A stretch of 64,000 bases of DNA from NCBI GenBank assembly GCA_905221605.1, contig CAJNDS010002127.1, positions 507,149 through 571,148 of the forward strand, given 5' to 3'. The notes beneath the pieces are model-generated. The model worked only from the letters and a program-made list of their open reading frames with translations, ran no database searches and was not told the DNA's origin. Positions 7,126 to 19,369 of this stretch are shown here, one piece after another. Both the position numbers and the translations under genes were made by a program. Source of the DNA: Symbiodinium natans. Taxonomy: Eukaryota > Sar > Dinophyceae > Suessiales > Symbiodiniaceae. The first letter of the stretch is position 1. Every line of letters begins with the position of its first letter.

Positions 7126-8425
7126 GGTGTGAAATCTTCCTCGTGCTGGGCTGTCGATGGTTGCACTCGGGTTTTCTTAATAGCTTAACTCCCCTTCTTT
7201 GGGAAGAGCAGGTGAGACGACAATGGCTATTTCGGGGAAGCGCTCGAGCTTTTTTCTACGCCTCGCGGCGTGAAAGCTACAATCACTATTCGCAGTGACA
7301 ATCTCGCCACGTGGCACGCCAAGCTCTTGGGTCAAGGATTGCAGGTGAAGGTAAGATGGTCCTGTCAAGCTCGAGGCAAGATCTGTCGGGGCAAGGGGCC
7401 TCACCTTGTGGATCCTGTACCCATACTTCACCCCAATGCACGGAGTTAAGTGTACAACCCCGGCATCTGTCCGGGGTGCTGCCTTCAGTTTCAGGCAGTG
7501 CCCCAGCACGCCAAGCCGACACTGAGTTGGTTAGGGAGCGGCCATAGGGGGAACGGCTATCTGTGCCGTTGGTAGAGGAGGCTCTCCCTGGTTTGCCGCC
7601 GGTGCGTGTGTGCGTGTGGTTGGACTGACTAAGTAGTATGCCCGTTCTCCGTGCTTGCGCCCCCAGCTTAGTGTACTCCTGCAAGGGATCGCAGGAGGAA
7701 GAGCTGTTGGGTCTGAGAAGCGAGCTGTCTTGCCAAGTGACCAAATCCAACCCAGGCTGGCTTGAGGGTACTCTCTCTTGCTGGTTTGGGGGGGCGGGCT
7801 CCTGGAAACAAAGGGTGGTGCAATGAAGCTCGGATTGAGGGGCCCGGCCCGGCTTGTTGAACTGTTGCTGGAGCCCTAATGACGTCAACAGAGATGGCGA
7901 CAGGGACCAAGCTGTAAGGCAGAGAGCACCCGTGCCGTCCACCACCACCACCTAAGTATATATACAACCAGGTTCTTACTCTCAGGCAGGCTGATTGATT
8001 ATTCGGGTTTCTGTGCGCCGGCGTCTGCAGGTCCTGAAACAGGCTCACGGCGGAGAACCTGTTACGAGGCATCGTCTGACGGACAAACCTGGGACGTAAC
8101 CCTGCTATACCATGACCATGGCAAAGCGCACCTGCGATAAAAACTGTGGTGTGCTTTGAGTGGGGCCACACGGGCAGGCTCACTGGACAGAACGTAAGCA
8201 GGTGCCCAAGGTCCTGGGCGCTGACACGCCTTGGCACATTTTTGAGCATATGCTTCAGAAACGCTGATAATGCTGCCGAAAGCAGCGACGAGCGCTCAAG
8301 CGTTGCGCCCTATTCAGCAGGTGGGATGATTGTTGCTAATCCGTTGGCAACCTGCAAGGAACTTTAATGTACTCTGCGTTTACGTTCTCACCAGCAAAGT
8401 GCTCACTCATCCTGGCATGGCAACG
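7126..8425. other. No gene recognised
   Basis: Several overlapping ORFs of 60-220 codons exist on both strands, but none shows a domain, coherent composition or extended similarity within the window. I see no RNA gene. Confidence 0.5.
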
Positions 8426-8429
8426 TTGA

Positions 8430-10020
8430 CCCTACGCACACGCCCGCAGCGCCTTGGGCCTTAGTTTAGCAGAATATCCACTTTCGAGGATGCGAAGCAA
8501 TGCCTCGTTGTCCTGGTAAAATGTCACAAGAATCGTAGTTTGCAACAACTCCTCCAAAAGAGCCTGGACATTGAGGGTCTCTCCGAAGAGTGCAGATGCT
8601 ATTACACTGGCCTCAGCTTCAGGCATACTCTGGGCTACCGAGCTCTGCTTGTTAGACTGCCAGAAAATTGGGAATCTACCGCTACCCGCGGTGATCTCAA
8701 TGAACACTCCGGATGCTGACTTAGCCGTGAAAGGACAGGTGGCAAAATCGAAACTTGTAAAAACTGACAACGTGGGCGGCGTCATGTTGCGATCATATGC
8801 ACGTCGTGGGTGGCATGTGTGTATGACACTAACCTAAATAGCTGCTTATCCTCCCACCTAACCACTGAGTGACACGCGTGGCGAGATGCGACGCAGCAAA
8901 CATGACGTCGGCTCTGCAGAGCCGGGCGTACCACAACGCCTTCATCAGTATGTTGGACGCAGTCCCATGGAGCTGGCCTTCAACCGCCAGATCCTCATCG
9001 GCGATGGCGCTCTCTGCAAGGCTAGGTGCGGGGACTCTCTTAAGTCGGGTTAGGTCAATGCCGGTTAGGTCACAAAAAGCATCAAAGGCCTGCTCCGCCA
9101 TTTGGCGCCGAAGAGTTGTTGCAGCTGGGCTGCGAATGATCGAATGAAGTGGGCCTAAAACGCGAATGTCGAATGAAGTCGGCCTAAAACTCGAACTCCT
9201 TCAGCACCAATGATAAACTTCTGGGTCTAGATTTACGTGGGCCCTTAACTTTTCCCAAAATGGCTTGCGAAGACTTTCTTTTCCGGCCAACGACAAATCG
9301 TCAACGTAAATGCTTAAGAAAAGGGTGGATACCTGAGCCTCAAACGGACAATTACTGGGATACGCAGGCCTTTCACGACCAGTACCTTAGCTAAATGCTG
9401 CTGCCACAGGCGGCTGTCTTTTGGATGGCTGTACAAAAATTTTCTTAAACGAACCGCTAACATCACACGTTCACCCAACCCTTCAGTCCAGCCAGGGAGC
9501 CATAGCTCCTTCGGAAGAATCACAAAGGTTTCCCTTTTTAACTCGCTCTGAAGATACACCTGCGCGGCATCCGAGCATGATACGGCGTGCCCTGGGAGAC
9601 AGCCGTACCAGAGGCTCACGTTGAAGGCTATCAGAGCGGTTGGCATGGTTGCTGTGTCAGTGAACAAAACCAGGTCATTATGTTGATCAAGGAACCTATC
9701 TCCACGCTAGACGATCCTGCCTTTGTACTTTGGGTATTGCACATCGAGCTCTGCGTGTTTGACACCACGCAATGTGAGGAGCTCAGCAACATGGACCTTC
9801 TTTCCTTCGGCCATAGCAGTTTGTTGCAGTTGTTGTAGAGCAGTGACTGTGCTGTCATCCCAAGTCTTGTTGTCAGGCAAGCCTTTGGTTTCTGAATGGC
9901 CCCCAGCGTGTCGGCATTGATGGACCACTCGCGAGGTTTGACCAGAGCGCTCTCTCAACTGAAACATCGGGCACATGACTGTAGTAATGCGCAACAACAT
10001 TACTAAAGGGTATACCAACC
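8430..10020 (-). pseudogene. Ty1/copia pol relic (RT - RNase H), frameshifted
   Basis: Reading the minus strand from 10020 downward, pieces of a copia polyprotein appear in order but in shifting frames. At ~9800-9707: AELLTLRGVKHAELDVQYPK, the region before RT. At ~9667-9314: CSDAAQVYLQ, the first RT Asp motif, then HPKDSRLWQQHL. At 9308-9297: YVDD, the RT active site. At ~9000-8860: ALWYARLCRADVMFAASHL, the connection domain. At ~8700-8440: IFWQSNKQSSVAQSMPEAEA, the RNase H Glu region. Several stops and frameshifts separate them, so this is a dead fragment. More of the polyprotein may extend to about 10260. It is a different lineage from the two copia elements further right. Confidence 0.8.
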
Positions 10021-11385
10021 GGAATCGCCGGAATCTCTCGCAACTGAACCCTCAACTCTCTCGTGCTCATGATCGCCAGAGCACACACGGGTAGGACTCC
10101 TCTAGCAACTCTAGCAGGCGCCGGCAGTTTGAAGCGATGGTCCATGGGTTCTTGACTGCTCCTGACCGGCAGGCCGCACCAAGTGAGCAAACCGTGCACG
10201 TTGAGTGCCTGCAATCCGTGCTTGGCAGCAAATTCTTTCCACTCCGGAAGCCCCGACATGGCAGACGATGTTGGCTCTCAAAGTCTATTCTATCCCGTTA
10301 GCGATGACTTCATCGGGTCCTGCGGTCATGCTCGGAAAGCTCAGACGTGGGTGTGAAAACTGCAACGGTGGGTTCATCAGCTTCTGTTGCTGCGTGCTCG
10401 GGCTCGGGGACTAGGTCGATGGGGTCGTCAGAGGAACCGCTGTCAGCGGAACCACTGGGCTTACTGCCAGCCGCAGCACGGACTCAGAAGTTGGAGGTTC
10501 ACTATAGCCCCTGCCAGTGAGGATGTGGGATCGAGGGCCGATGGGGCTCCAGCACTTCTGTTGAGCGCAGACTTTGCGGCCTTAATCAAACCATCGAAGC
10601 GAGCCTTGCAAATCGGGAAGTGCATCTCAGAGTCAAACGAACAAGCAGGCTTTGCAACCAGGCGTTGCTCCAAAACGAATCAAAGGTTTTGTCATCCACA
10701 ATGCTAAAAAAGGACATCAAGGTATTCTATCGCCATCATCTCAGGCTGCGTGAACTCAGATAAAGCTTGCTCGGCCGCGACATATAACGGAAGCACAGAG
10801 TTGCCAAGAGGTCGTGCAGCGCTCAACTCTCGGCAGCCTCTGACATGAATATGGTGGCGGCTTTAGGGCAATACGAGATGGGGCAGCCCCCTAGACCCTG
10901 ATGCTCGGAATGAGGAGATGCCTGACGCACGCGCCTGGCAGAAGCGCTTGCAGGTACACTGACAGGGGTCGCAGATGCAAGGTTTAGGGTTGTGGGTTTT
11001 GCCGCAAGGATTTGAGTTTCAGTCTAAGGTGTGGGTGAAAATACGGGGACAGTGGATGCATAAAGTTGGGCTCTTCAGTGTTTATGACTGCTGATCGGGC
11101 GGGTCTTCTCCAAGCCAAGGTGCAACACAGCAAGACTAGAACTGTACATGGTTGCCGTGAAAGGTCGAGTAAACGGATGCTTTCTGTTGGTCATCTCAGC
11201 CGAAGAACTTTGCAGGCTTAGAGTTGAAAGTTTGCGGTTGTCGGCTTAGGCTTGTGGACTACGACAGAGAGATTTTCAAGACGTCGGCGTTGTATGTGTG
11301 CTGAGGGCGCCCTAAGGGCGACCGACTACCCTAGCAGGCATGTGCCATCGTAGTGCACATCCATGCGGAGAGTCAGGAAAATTGG
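10021..11385. other. No gene recognised
   Basis: Short ORFs only. The first 240 bases may be a further decayed part of the copia relic. A telomere-like word (GGTTTAGGGTT) occurs near 10980. Confidence 0.4.
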
Positions 11386-11389
11386 GTTA

Positions 11390-12054
11390 CCCCACAAAGA
11401 GCAAACAATGCGAAAGCATCGCTCGAAGAATCTGAAACGGCCGCAAATTGTGGGCTGCAGCTAGAAGGCTCAGTTCGTCTCCCCATGTGCCTTGCTGCTG
11501 CAGGTTCTGCAGGTAGAGGTTGTAGCGACCCTGGAATCGTCCCATCAACCTGTCAGGGGAGTCAGGTAGGCGACCATGGCTTTGCGGAGGGCTTCTGCCG
11601 TCATTGGCGCGCAGGCGGAGTACACCAAAGCCTGGCCGATTCCCCCCCTGCCCTGCTGCTACTCCCAAGCGCCAAAGTCCTTGCAAGTGGCAAACTCCTT
11701 CGCATGCCTCCTCCTGATGTTCTTCTCATTCTTGTTCTCATTGTGTTCACCCACTTGCATTTTGTCCATGTCGGGCAAGCGGTAAAAAATCCACTGCTTT
11801 GTGCACTCCCTGCACTCCGTACACGAGGCTACCAATGCCGGCTTCTTCTGAATGGATGACGTCGTCAAGGCTCTGTGCAGAATGCCTTTTTGACGGAGCC
11901 ATGTCAGTGCGACACCCCGTAAACTGGCAGCTCTACTTGCTCCGAGTCCTGCCAAGCTTTGCGCTTTCGTCCACGTGTAGTCACGGCCATCTTGAAGGAA
12001 TGCGTACACAAGCCTTGGGGAAAGAAATATTATAGACACAAGCCACAGCCTCAC
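11390..12054 (-). pseudogene. OTU-like cysteine protease relic
   Basis: On the minus strand, the piece at 11686-11387 contains YLQNLQQQGTWGDELSLLAA, which matches the conserved OTU core (Tyr ... Gly-Thr-Trp-Gly-Asp-Glu-Leu, then an Ala-rich helix). Just upstream, in another frame, lies MTAEALRKAMVAYLTPLTG, the helix that usually precedes it. A further open piece (12054-11659) holds a Cys cluster, CTECRECTKQW. No intact 'DGNCxF' nucleophile motif was found and the frame shifts at least once. OTU proteases cleave ubiquitin chains; this copy is not functional. Identification rests on one strong motif and one weaker one. Confidence 0.45.
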
Positions 12055-12189
12055 AGTGCGGGAACAACCTTTAACACTAATGCATGTGACTCGTCTCTAT
12101 AGTGACTCTAGTTTGTGGCTAATGCATGTGACCCGTCTCTGGTACGTGGTGGGAATGCCGGAGCCACGGTGCACAGGTCGCCAAACACG

Positions 12190-12500
12190 TTTGCAAGTCT
12201 CAGGTTGCAAGATTAGGGGTTTAGGGTTTTTTGTGGTTCAGGGTTTGGGATTCAGATCACGTGTCTCAGCCATGCTTTTTGTGCTCCAGTCACAACCCAT
12301 GGCTGCTGGTTAAAGAATAGGTAAGACACCAAGTTACACTGGTTTCTGGACTCCTAAACCGTGAACACGAAACCCTAAGTTGAGAAGTGTCGAGAACCGC
12401 TGATCCGCAGCACACCCCTTCGAGCTCGAAACCCACATTTCGAACCCTAAGCCTCAAACTTTAAGTCCTCAAGTCCGAGGCCACACCCTTTTTAACCCTC
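12190..12500. repeat. Degenerate telomere-like sequence
   Basis: Words such as GGGGTTTAGGGTTTTTTG (near 12214) and AACCCTAA (near 12370-12460) recur without a clean array. No gene is seen. Confidence 0.5.
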
Positions 12501-12597
12501 ACCTCTGTTCGAGGCCCGGACCATGGAGCACCAAGACCACCAGCCGTAGATCAGAGAGGCACTAGGAATGGAACCCCAAGACTCCGAAGCCTTGCGA

Positions 12598-12863
12598 AAC
12601 AATCAACTCCAAAGTTAATTCCTCTCGGAGGACCCCAAGTAAACAATTAAATCCAGAGCTAATTCCCCTCAAAGAGCACTTAAAAAACAATGAAACCCAG
12701 AGTTAATTGTCAGGATAGGGGTCTGGAACAGGACCCGCTATTATCTCCAGAGTTAATAGCTTTCCTTGCTACACTTGTTGAGAACAATTAAATCCAGAGT
12801 TAACTTTCAGGACAGGGGGTTGAACAACACCAGAACCCGAAACAACCAACTACAGAGTTAATG
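12598..12863. repeat. ~45-bp degenerate tandem repeat (CCAGAGTTAATT core)
   Basis: Six diverged units with the core CCAGAGTTAATT (or TCCAAAGTTAATT) begin near 12607, 12651, 12695, 12745, 12790 and 12849. Each is preceded by an AACAATTAAA-like word. Spacing is 44-59 bp. No coding potential seen. Confidence 0.7.
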
Positions 12864-13017
12864 TTTTAAACTCTTGTTTTCAGTGTTTTTCGGTCAGGGT
12901 TTAGGGCTCTGGAGGCTAGAGACAAATTCTTGTCATTGCATGGGGACTGCAAGGAGTTCAGCAGAGGCGCTGATCTGCAGCACAAGCTCCGGGAAGTACC
13001 GCAGGTGTTGCCTGAAC

Positions 13018-13069
13018 TAAACCCTAAAACCCTAAACCCTATAAACCCTACACCCAAAAAACCCTAAAT
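13018..13069. repeat. Short CCCTAAA tract
   Basis: Several near-consecutive CCCTAAA/CCCTATA units in C-strand orientation, adjacent to the left end of the satellite array. Confidence 0.7.
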
Positions 13070-13225
13070 CACAGCTTTTGAACCCCAACCGCTCTCCAGG
13101 GGTGCCAATTGGTCCAAGCGACTGTGGTGCCTGCGTCAGAGCTCGAATTGGTGAAGGCTTGCTTGTAAACATGGCCACAGGGCTTAAGGTTTGGGGTTTA
13201 GAGTAGGTTGTGGACAAGAATTTGG

Positions 13226-16200
13226 CAATTCCTTAAGCTTCTGTATGAAAGCCTCTGTAAATAATCGCTTCCCCTAATACAAAACCCCCCCCCCTAATTT
13301 TAAATATTATTTTCCCCGGACCCTCCCGGCACCCAGCCCAATACTAAACCTGTTTGAGAGGGGGGGGGGGGGGGGGTTGAGGGCCTTCGCCTTCGGATTT
13401 CAGGTTTTAGGGTTGGTTTTTGCGGTTTCAGGGTTTTGGCCCCCCCCTAATTTTAAATATTTTTCCGGCCCAGACGAATTTTAATATTAGGGGGGGGGGG
13501 GGAGGTTTTAATATTAGGGGGAGGGGATTATTGAGACACCTGTATTGGCCGGATCCACTTATCAGGCTGCATGAACCTAAAAGGGTTTATGCGGCTGGGG
13601 TGTAGGGTTTAGGGTAGTTTGTGGTTCATATACCAGAAAAGGACTAGAGTAGCATGGAGTAGGTCCCACAATTGTTGCATTCATTTGGCCCCCAATGTGC
13701 TCAACACTTCAGTTCTCGAGTCTTAAGCGCTCAGCCTATACTCCAGCAGCCAATCTGACAGCCCCAGGCAACCCCAACCGGAACAGTTGCTGCTGGGTCG
13801 CTTGAAGTGGTGGCGGTCTTTGTGGCCGAACTGGTGATGGTTGATGTGATCGTCGACGATCCTCGCGTGCTCCATGTGCAAGACTGTGTAACAGACATGC
13901 TCAGCTTCAACAGTTGCAGGAACCAAGATTTTCGGCGTCCCCTACTTACTTAGAATGGGCAAATTTGCCCGGCAAATTGGGCAGTGTATGTTCTACATAT
14001 GTTTCTATGCGTGGGGTAGGTCCCCCAATTGTTGCATTCATTTGGCCCCCAATATGCTCAACACTTCAGTTCTCGAGTCTTAAGCTCTCAGCCTACATTC
14101 CAGCAGCCAATCTGAAAGCCCCAGGTAACCCCAACCGGAACAATTGCTGCTGCGTCGCTTGAAGTGGTGGCAGTCTTTGTGGCCGAACTGGTGATGGTTG
14201 ATGTGATCGTCACCGAACCTCGCGTGCTCCATGTGCAAGACGGCGCAACAGACATGCTCAGCTTCAACAGCTGCAGGAACCAAGATTTTCGGCGCCCCCT
14301 ACTTACTTAGAATGGGCATGTTGGGCAGTGTATGTTCTACATATGTTTCTATGCATACATTTAGGGCTTCCAAGGGAACAGTATTGGCAATTGGCTTAAG
14401 CTCCTGTATGAAAGCCTCTGGTAAATATTGAGACACCTGTATTGGCCGGATACATTTATCAGGCTGCGTGAACCTAAAAGGGTTTATGCGGCTGGGGTGT
14501 AGGGTTTAGGGTAGTTTGTGGTTCATATACCAGAAAAGGACTAGAGTAGCATGGTATAGGTCCCACAATTGTTGCATTCATTTTGCCCCCAATGTGCTCA
14601 ACACTTCAGTTCTCGAGTCTTAAGCGCTCAGCCTATACTCCAGCAGCCAATCTGACAGCCCCAGGCAACCCCAACCGGAACAGTTGCTGCTGGGTCGCTT
14701 GAAGTGGTGGCGGTCTTTGTGGCCGAACTGGTTATGGTTGATGTGATCGTCGACGATCCTCGCGTGCTCCCTGTGCAAGACTGTGCAACAGACATGCTCA
14801 GCTTCAACAGTTGCAGGAACCAAGATTTTTGGCGTCCCCTACTTACTTAGAATGGGCAAATTTGCCCGGCAAATTGGGCAGTGTATGTTCTACATATGTT
14901 TCTATGCGTGGGGTAGGTCCCCCAATTGTTGCATTCATTTGGCCCCCAATATGCTCAACACTTCAGTTCTCGAGTCTTAAGCTCTCAGCCTATATTCCAG
15001 CAGCCAATCTGAAAGCCTCAGGTATCCCCAACCGGAACAATTGCTGCTGCGTCGCTTGAAGTGGTGGCAGTCTTTGTGGCCGAACTGGTGATGGTTGATG
15101 TGATCGTCACCGAACCTCGCGTGCTCCATGTGCAAGACGGCGCAACAGACATGCTCAGCTTCAACAGCTGCAGGAACCAAGATTTTCGGCGCCCCCTACT
15201 TACTTAGAATGGGCATGTTGGGCAGTGTATGTTCTACATATGTTTCTATGCATACATTTAGGGCTTCCAAGGGAACAGTATTGGCAATTGGCTTAAGCTC
15301 CTGTATGAAAGCCTCTGGTAAATATTGAGACACCTGTATTGGCCGGATACATGTATCAGGCTGCGTGAACCTAAAAGGGTTTATGCGGCTGGGGTGTAGG
15401 GTTTAGGGTAGTTTGTGGTTCATATACCAGAAAAGGACTAGAGTAGCATGGGGTAGGTCCCACAATTGTTGCATTCATTTGGCCCCCAATGTGCTCAACA
15501 CTTCAGTTCTCGAGTCTTAAGCGCTCAGCCTATACTCCAGCAGCCAATCTGACAGCCCCAGGCAACCCCAACCGGAACAGTTGCTGCTGGGTCGCTTGAA
15601 GTGGTGGCGGTCTTTGTGGCCGAACTGGTGATGGTTGATGTGATCGTCGACGATCCTCGCGTGCTCCCTGTGCAAGACTGTGCAACAGACATGCTCAGCT
15701 TCAACAGTTGCAGGAACCAAGATTTTCGGCGTCCCATACTTACTTAGAATGGGCATGTTGGGCAGAGTATGTTCTACATATGTTTCTATGCATACATTTA
15801 GGGCTTCCAAGGGAACAGTATTGGAAAGTGGCTTAAGCTCCTGTATGAAAGCCTCTGGCAATGATTGAGGCACCTCTATTGGCCGGATCCATTTATCAGG
15901 TTGCATGAACCCTGAAAGGGTCTATGCGGCTGGGGTGCAGGGTTTAGGGTAGTTTGTGGTTCATATACTAGGAATGGACTAGAGTAGCATGGGGTAGGCC
16001 CCACACTTGTTGCATTCATTTGGCCCCCAATGTGCTCAACACTTCAGTTCTCGAGTCTTAAGCTCTCAGCCTATACTCCAGCAGCCAATCTGACAGCCCC
16101 AGGTAACCCCAACCGGAACAATTGCTGCTGGGTCGCTTGAAGTGGTGGCAGCCTTTGTGGCCGAACTGGTGATGGTTGATGTGATCGTCGACGATCCTCG

Positions 16201-18140
16201 CGTGCTCCATGTGCAAGAGGGCGCAACAGACATGCTCAGCTGACAGTTTGTGGGTTTCCTGTTGAGGCTTCGGGACTTCGGGCGTCAAAAGCTGCAGGAC
16301 CAAGATTTTCGGTGTCCCCTGTGTATGTTCTACATATGTTTCTATGCATACATTTAGGGCTTCCAAGGGAACAGTATTGGAAAGTGGCTTAAGCTCCTGT
16401 ATGAAAGCCCCTGGTAAATATTGAGACACCTCTATTGGCCGGATCCATTTATCAGGTTGCATGAACCTAAAAGGGTTTATGCGGCTGGGGTGTAGGGTTT
16501 AGGGTAGTTTGTGGTTCATATACCAGAAATGGAATAGAGTAGCATGGAGTAGGTCCCACAATTGTTGCATTCATTTGGCCCCCAATGTGCTCAACACTTC
16601 AGTTCTCGAGTCTTAAGCTCTCAGCCTATACTCCAGCAGCCAATCTGACAGCCCCAGGTAACCCCAACCGGAACAGTTGCTGCTGGGTCGCTTGAAGTGG
16701 TGGCGGTCTTTGTGGCCGAACTGGTGATGGTTGATGTGATCGTCACCGAACCTCGCGTGCTCCATGTGCAAGACGGCGCAGCAGACATGCTCAGCTTCAA
16801 CAGCTGCGGGAACCAAGATTTTCGGTGCCCCCTAATTACTTACTTAGAATGGGCATGTTGGGCAGTGTATGTTCTACATTTGTTATATATGCATACATTT
16901 AGGGCTTCCAAGGGAACAGTATTGGAAAGTGGCTTAAGCTCCTGTATGAAAGCCCCTGGGAATTATTGAGACACCTCTATTGGCCGGATCCATTTATCAG
17001 GTTGCATGAACCTAAAAGGGTTTATGCGGCTGGGGTGTAGGGTTTAGGGTAGTTTGTGGTTCATATACCAGAAATGGACTAGAGTAGCATGGAGTAGGTC
17101 CCACAATTGTTGCATTCATTTGGCCCCCCAATGTGCTCAACACTTCAGTTCTCGAGTCTTAAGCTCTCAGCCTATACTCCAGCAGCCAATCTGACAGCCC
17201 CAGGTAACCCCAACCGGAACAGTTGCTGCTGGGTCGCTTGAAGTGGTGGCGGTCTTTGTGGCCGAACTGGTGATGGTTGATGTGATCGTCACCGAACCTC
17301 GCGTGCTCCATGTGCAAGACGGCGCAGCAGACATTCTCAGCTTCAACAGCTGCAGGAACCAAGATTTTCGGTGCCCCCTACTTACTTAGAATGGGCATGT
17401 TGGGCAGTGTATGTTCTACATTTGTTATATATGCATACATTTAAGGGCTTCCACGGGAACAGTATTGGCAATTGGTTTAAGCTCCTGTATGAAAGTCTCT
17501 GGTAAATATTGAGACACCTGTATTGGCCGGATACATTTATCAGGCTGCGTGAACCTAAAAGGGTTTATGCGGCTGGGGTGTAGTATACCAGAAATGGACT
17601 AGAGTAGCATGGGGGGGTAGGTCCGCCAATTGTTGCATTCATTTAGCCCCCAATGTGCTCAACACTCCAGTTCTCGAGTCTTAAGCTCTCAGCCTATACT
17701 CCAGCAGCCCATCTGACAGCCCCAGGTAACCTCGACCGGAAACAAATGCTGCTGGGTCGCTTGAAGTGGTGGATGTTCTGGAAGTGGCAGTCTTTGTGGC
17801 CGAACTGGTGAGAGAAAGAGAAGTGGTTGATGTGATCGTCGACGATCCTCGCGTGCTCCATGTGCAAGATGGCGCAACAGACATGCTCAGCTTCACAGTT
17901 TCTGGGGTTCCTGTTTGAGGCTTTGGGACTTCGGGCGTCAAAGGCTGCAGGAACCAAGATTTTCGGCTTCCAGGCGGGCGTTCAACCCTGGCAAAGATCA
18001 AGACGAGGCCACGAGTGAACAAAGAACCGAGGGAAACATGGGGAGGGGCCTACTTATTCAGGATGGGCATGTTGGGCAGTGTGCGTTCCACATGTGTTGT
18101 GTATGCATACATTTAGGGCGTCTAAGGGAACAGTAACCTG
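13226..18140. repeat. Satellite array: nine units of ~357 or ~520-555 bp
   Basis: A landmark word (CTCAGCCTAT/CTCAGCCTAC) recurs at about 13731, 14088, 14628, 14984, 15525, 16066, 16620, 17167 and 17689. The intervals are 357, 540, 356, 541, 541, 555, 546 and 522 bp. The first four intervals form two exact 897-bp higher-order units (357 + 540). Long units carry an extra block with a telomere-like word (GTGTAGGGTTTAGGGTAGTT). Minus-strand ORFs of 67-134 codons recur in each unit, but they are identical by descent and broken by indels, so I do not call genes. The array starts with an interrupted unit near 13226. Confidence 0.85.
13262..13528. mobile_element. Poly-C/poly-G inverted-repeat insertion inside the first satellite unit
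   Basis: The first satellite unit is split. Its left part ends in CTCTGTAAAT (13256) and its right part resumes at ATTGAGACACC (~13529), which are contiguous in other units. The insert has roughly mirrored ends: CCCCTAATA, a C run and TAATTTTAAATATT on the left; AATTTTAATATTA, a G run and a GGGGA block on the right. It also contains an internal G18-type run. The form resembles a small foldback or MITE-like element; no clear target duplication seen. Confidence 0.5.
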
Positions 18141-18670
18141 AATTGAGTTTAAGATGCTCGTAAGGGTCGCTGTTGACGTTGCCCCTGCCTGGCAGCCGCG
18201 CTGCATCCGAACCCACAATTCTAGGGCTTATGGCATATGGTTCAAAGAACAATAACCATCTTGTCATGAGGGTATCCTTGGTGTGAGTTCCATAACAGAG
18301 CCAAGAATGCAACAAAGGCAAAAGTTTAGTTCGGGGAAGAGGGCCTTTTTCTCACTGTATCCGAAGATCTTTCGGAGGGCTTTCGCTTGAATTTGAATGG
18401 GGGTGGCCATAGTTGGGCAAGTGTGCTGGAAGTAGGTCTGCCGCATTGAGCTGGGGATTTGCTGTGCCGCCACGAGTAACATTCGGGGGGGTGGTTGCGC
18501 AGTTGGTTTGCTGCATTTTGCTGCCTTTTGTGCTACTGCATATGAATGGGGACTCGCTCTTTTGGTATTGCCTGACCTGCCTTCACCCTAGCCGATGCGT
18601 TCTCACAGATGTTGCTCGAAGTTGCATTGTTCTCGTGCGAAGACCTCCTCTGAAGTCCAGTCAGGTAGCA
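18141..18670. other. No gene recognised
   Basis: Unique-looking sequence with short ORFs only; no domain or RNA gene seen. Confidence 0.4.
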
Positions 18671-18671
18671 T

Positions 18672-18872
18672 GTGCTAAAGGCTGCAAGCACGAGCACAAC
18701 GGCAACAGCAAAATCATCGACCACAATATCAAGGACATTAACATCAACCGCCTCCACGTCATCGCCGTCATTTTCGTCAATATCAACAACATCCACATCA
18801 ACGACGTCACAGTCGTCAGTGTCAATGACAACAACATCATCTACGTCAGCAACAGGGACGTCAACATCGCTT
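18672..18872. repeat. ACA/ATC/GTC-rich low-complexity tract
   Basis: Degenerate trinucleotide DNA (ATCAACAAC, GACGTCAAC words). It would encode Ser/Thr-rich or Asp/Val-rich runs depending on frame and strand, so the ORFs here are not treated as genes. Confidence 0.6.
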
Positions 18873-19365
18873 AGCACAGATTGCGCCCTGCGGGGGTGTT
18901 TGGGGATCCTGGGGTTGGGGCCGAGATCTTTGCGTGTGAAACTGTTGGTGGCGATGCCTGCGCGAAGAACACTCTTTGTTGGAACATGAACTTGGAAAAA
19001 TGAACATTACCTTCAATCCCGCCGGACACCGCCAGCCTACTTTCTGGGCTCGTGTGGTAAAGCAAAGGTCCAACTCGGTATACAATTTTGTTGCTGAAAT
19101 GTCTGTCACTGAAACATGCTGACCCCCTCAAGCCGCAAGTCGGCAGCGCAATTCCATTCCATGGCGGTATACATTTGCAAGTCGCACTTTGCACTAACTT
19201 AAGTCAGATTTCGGAATGCCCTCGGGGGGAAGGTCTGCAAGCATAAGCAAACTTCGGTGGTGATTCAAGAGCCACAGCCACACCGACGAGAGTTGCATGC
19301 GCCTTGTCTCATGCCCGGGACTACAAACTAACCGCTGAGGGATTCTGAGGGACGATTGAAAAACA
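18873..19365. other. No gene recognised
   Basis: Short ORFs only. It lies downstream of the RCC1-like gene (which ends at 19370 on the minus strand) and may hold its 3' untranslated region. Confidence 0.4.
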
Positions 19366-19369
19366 CTGT

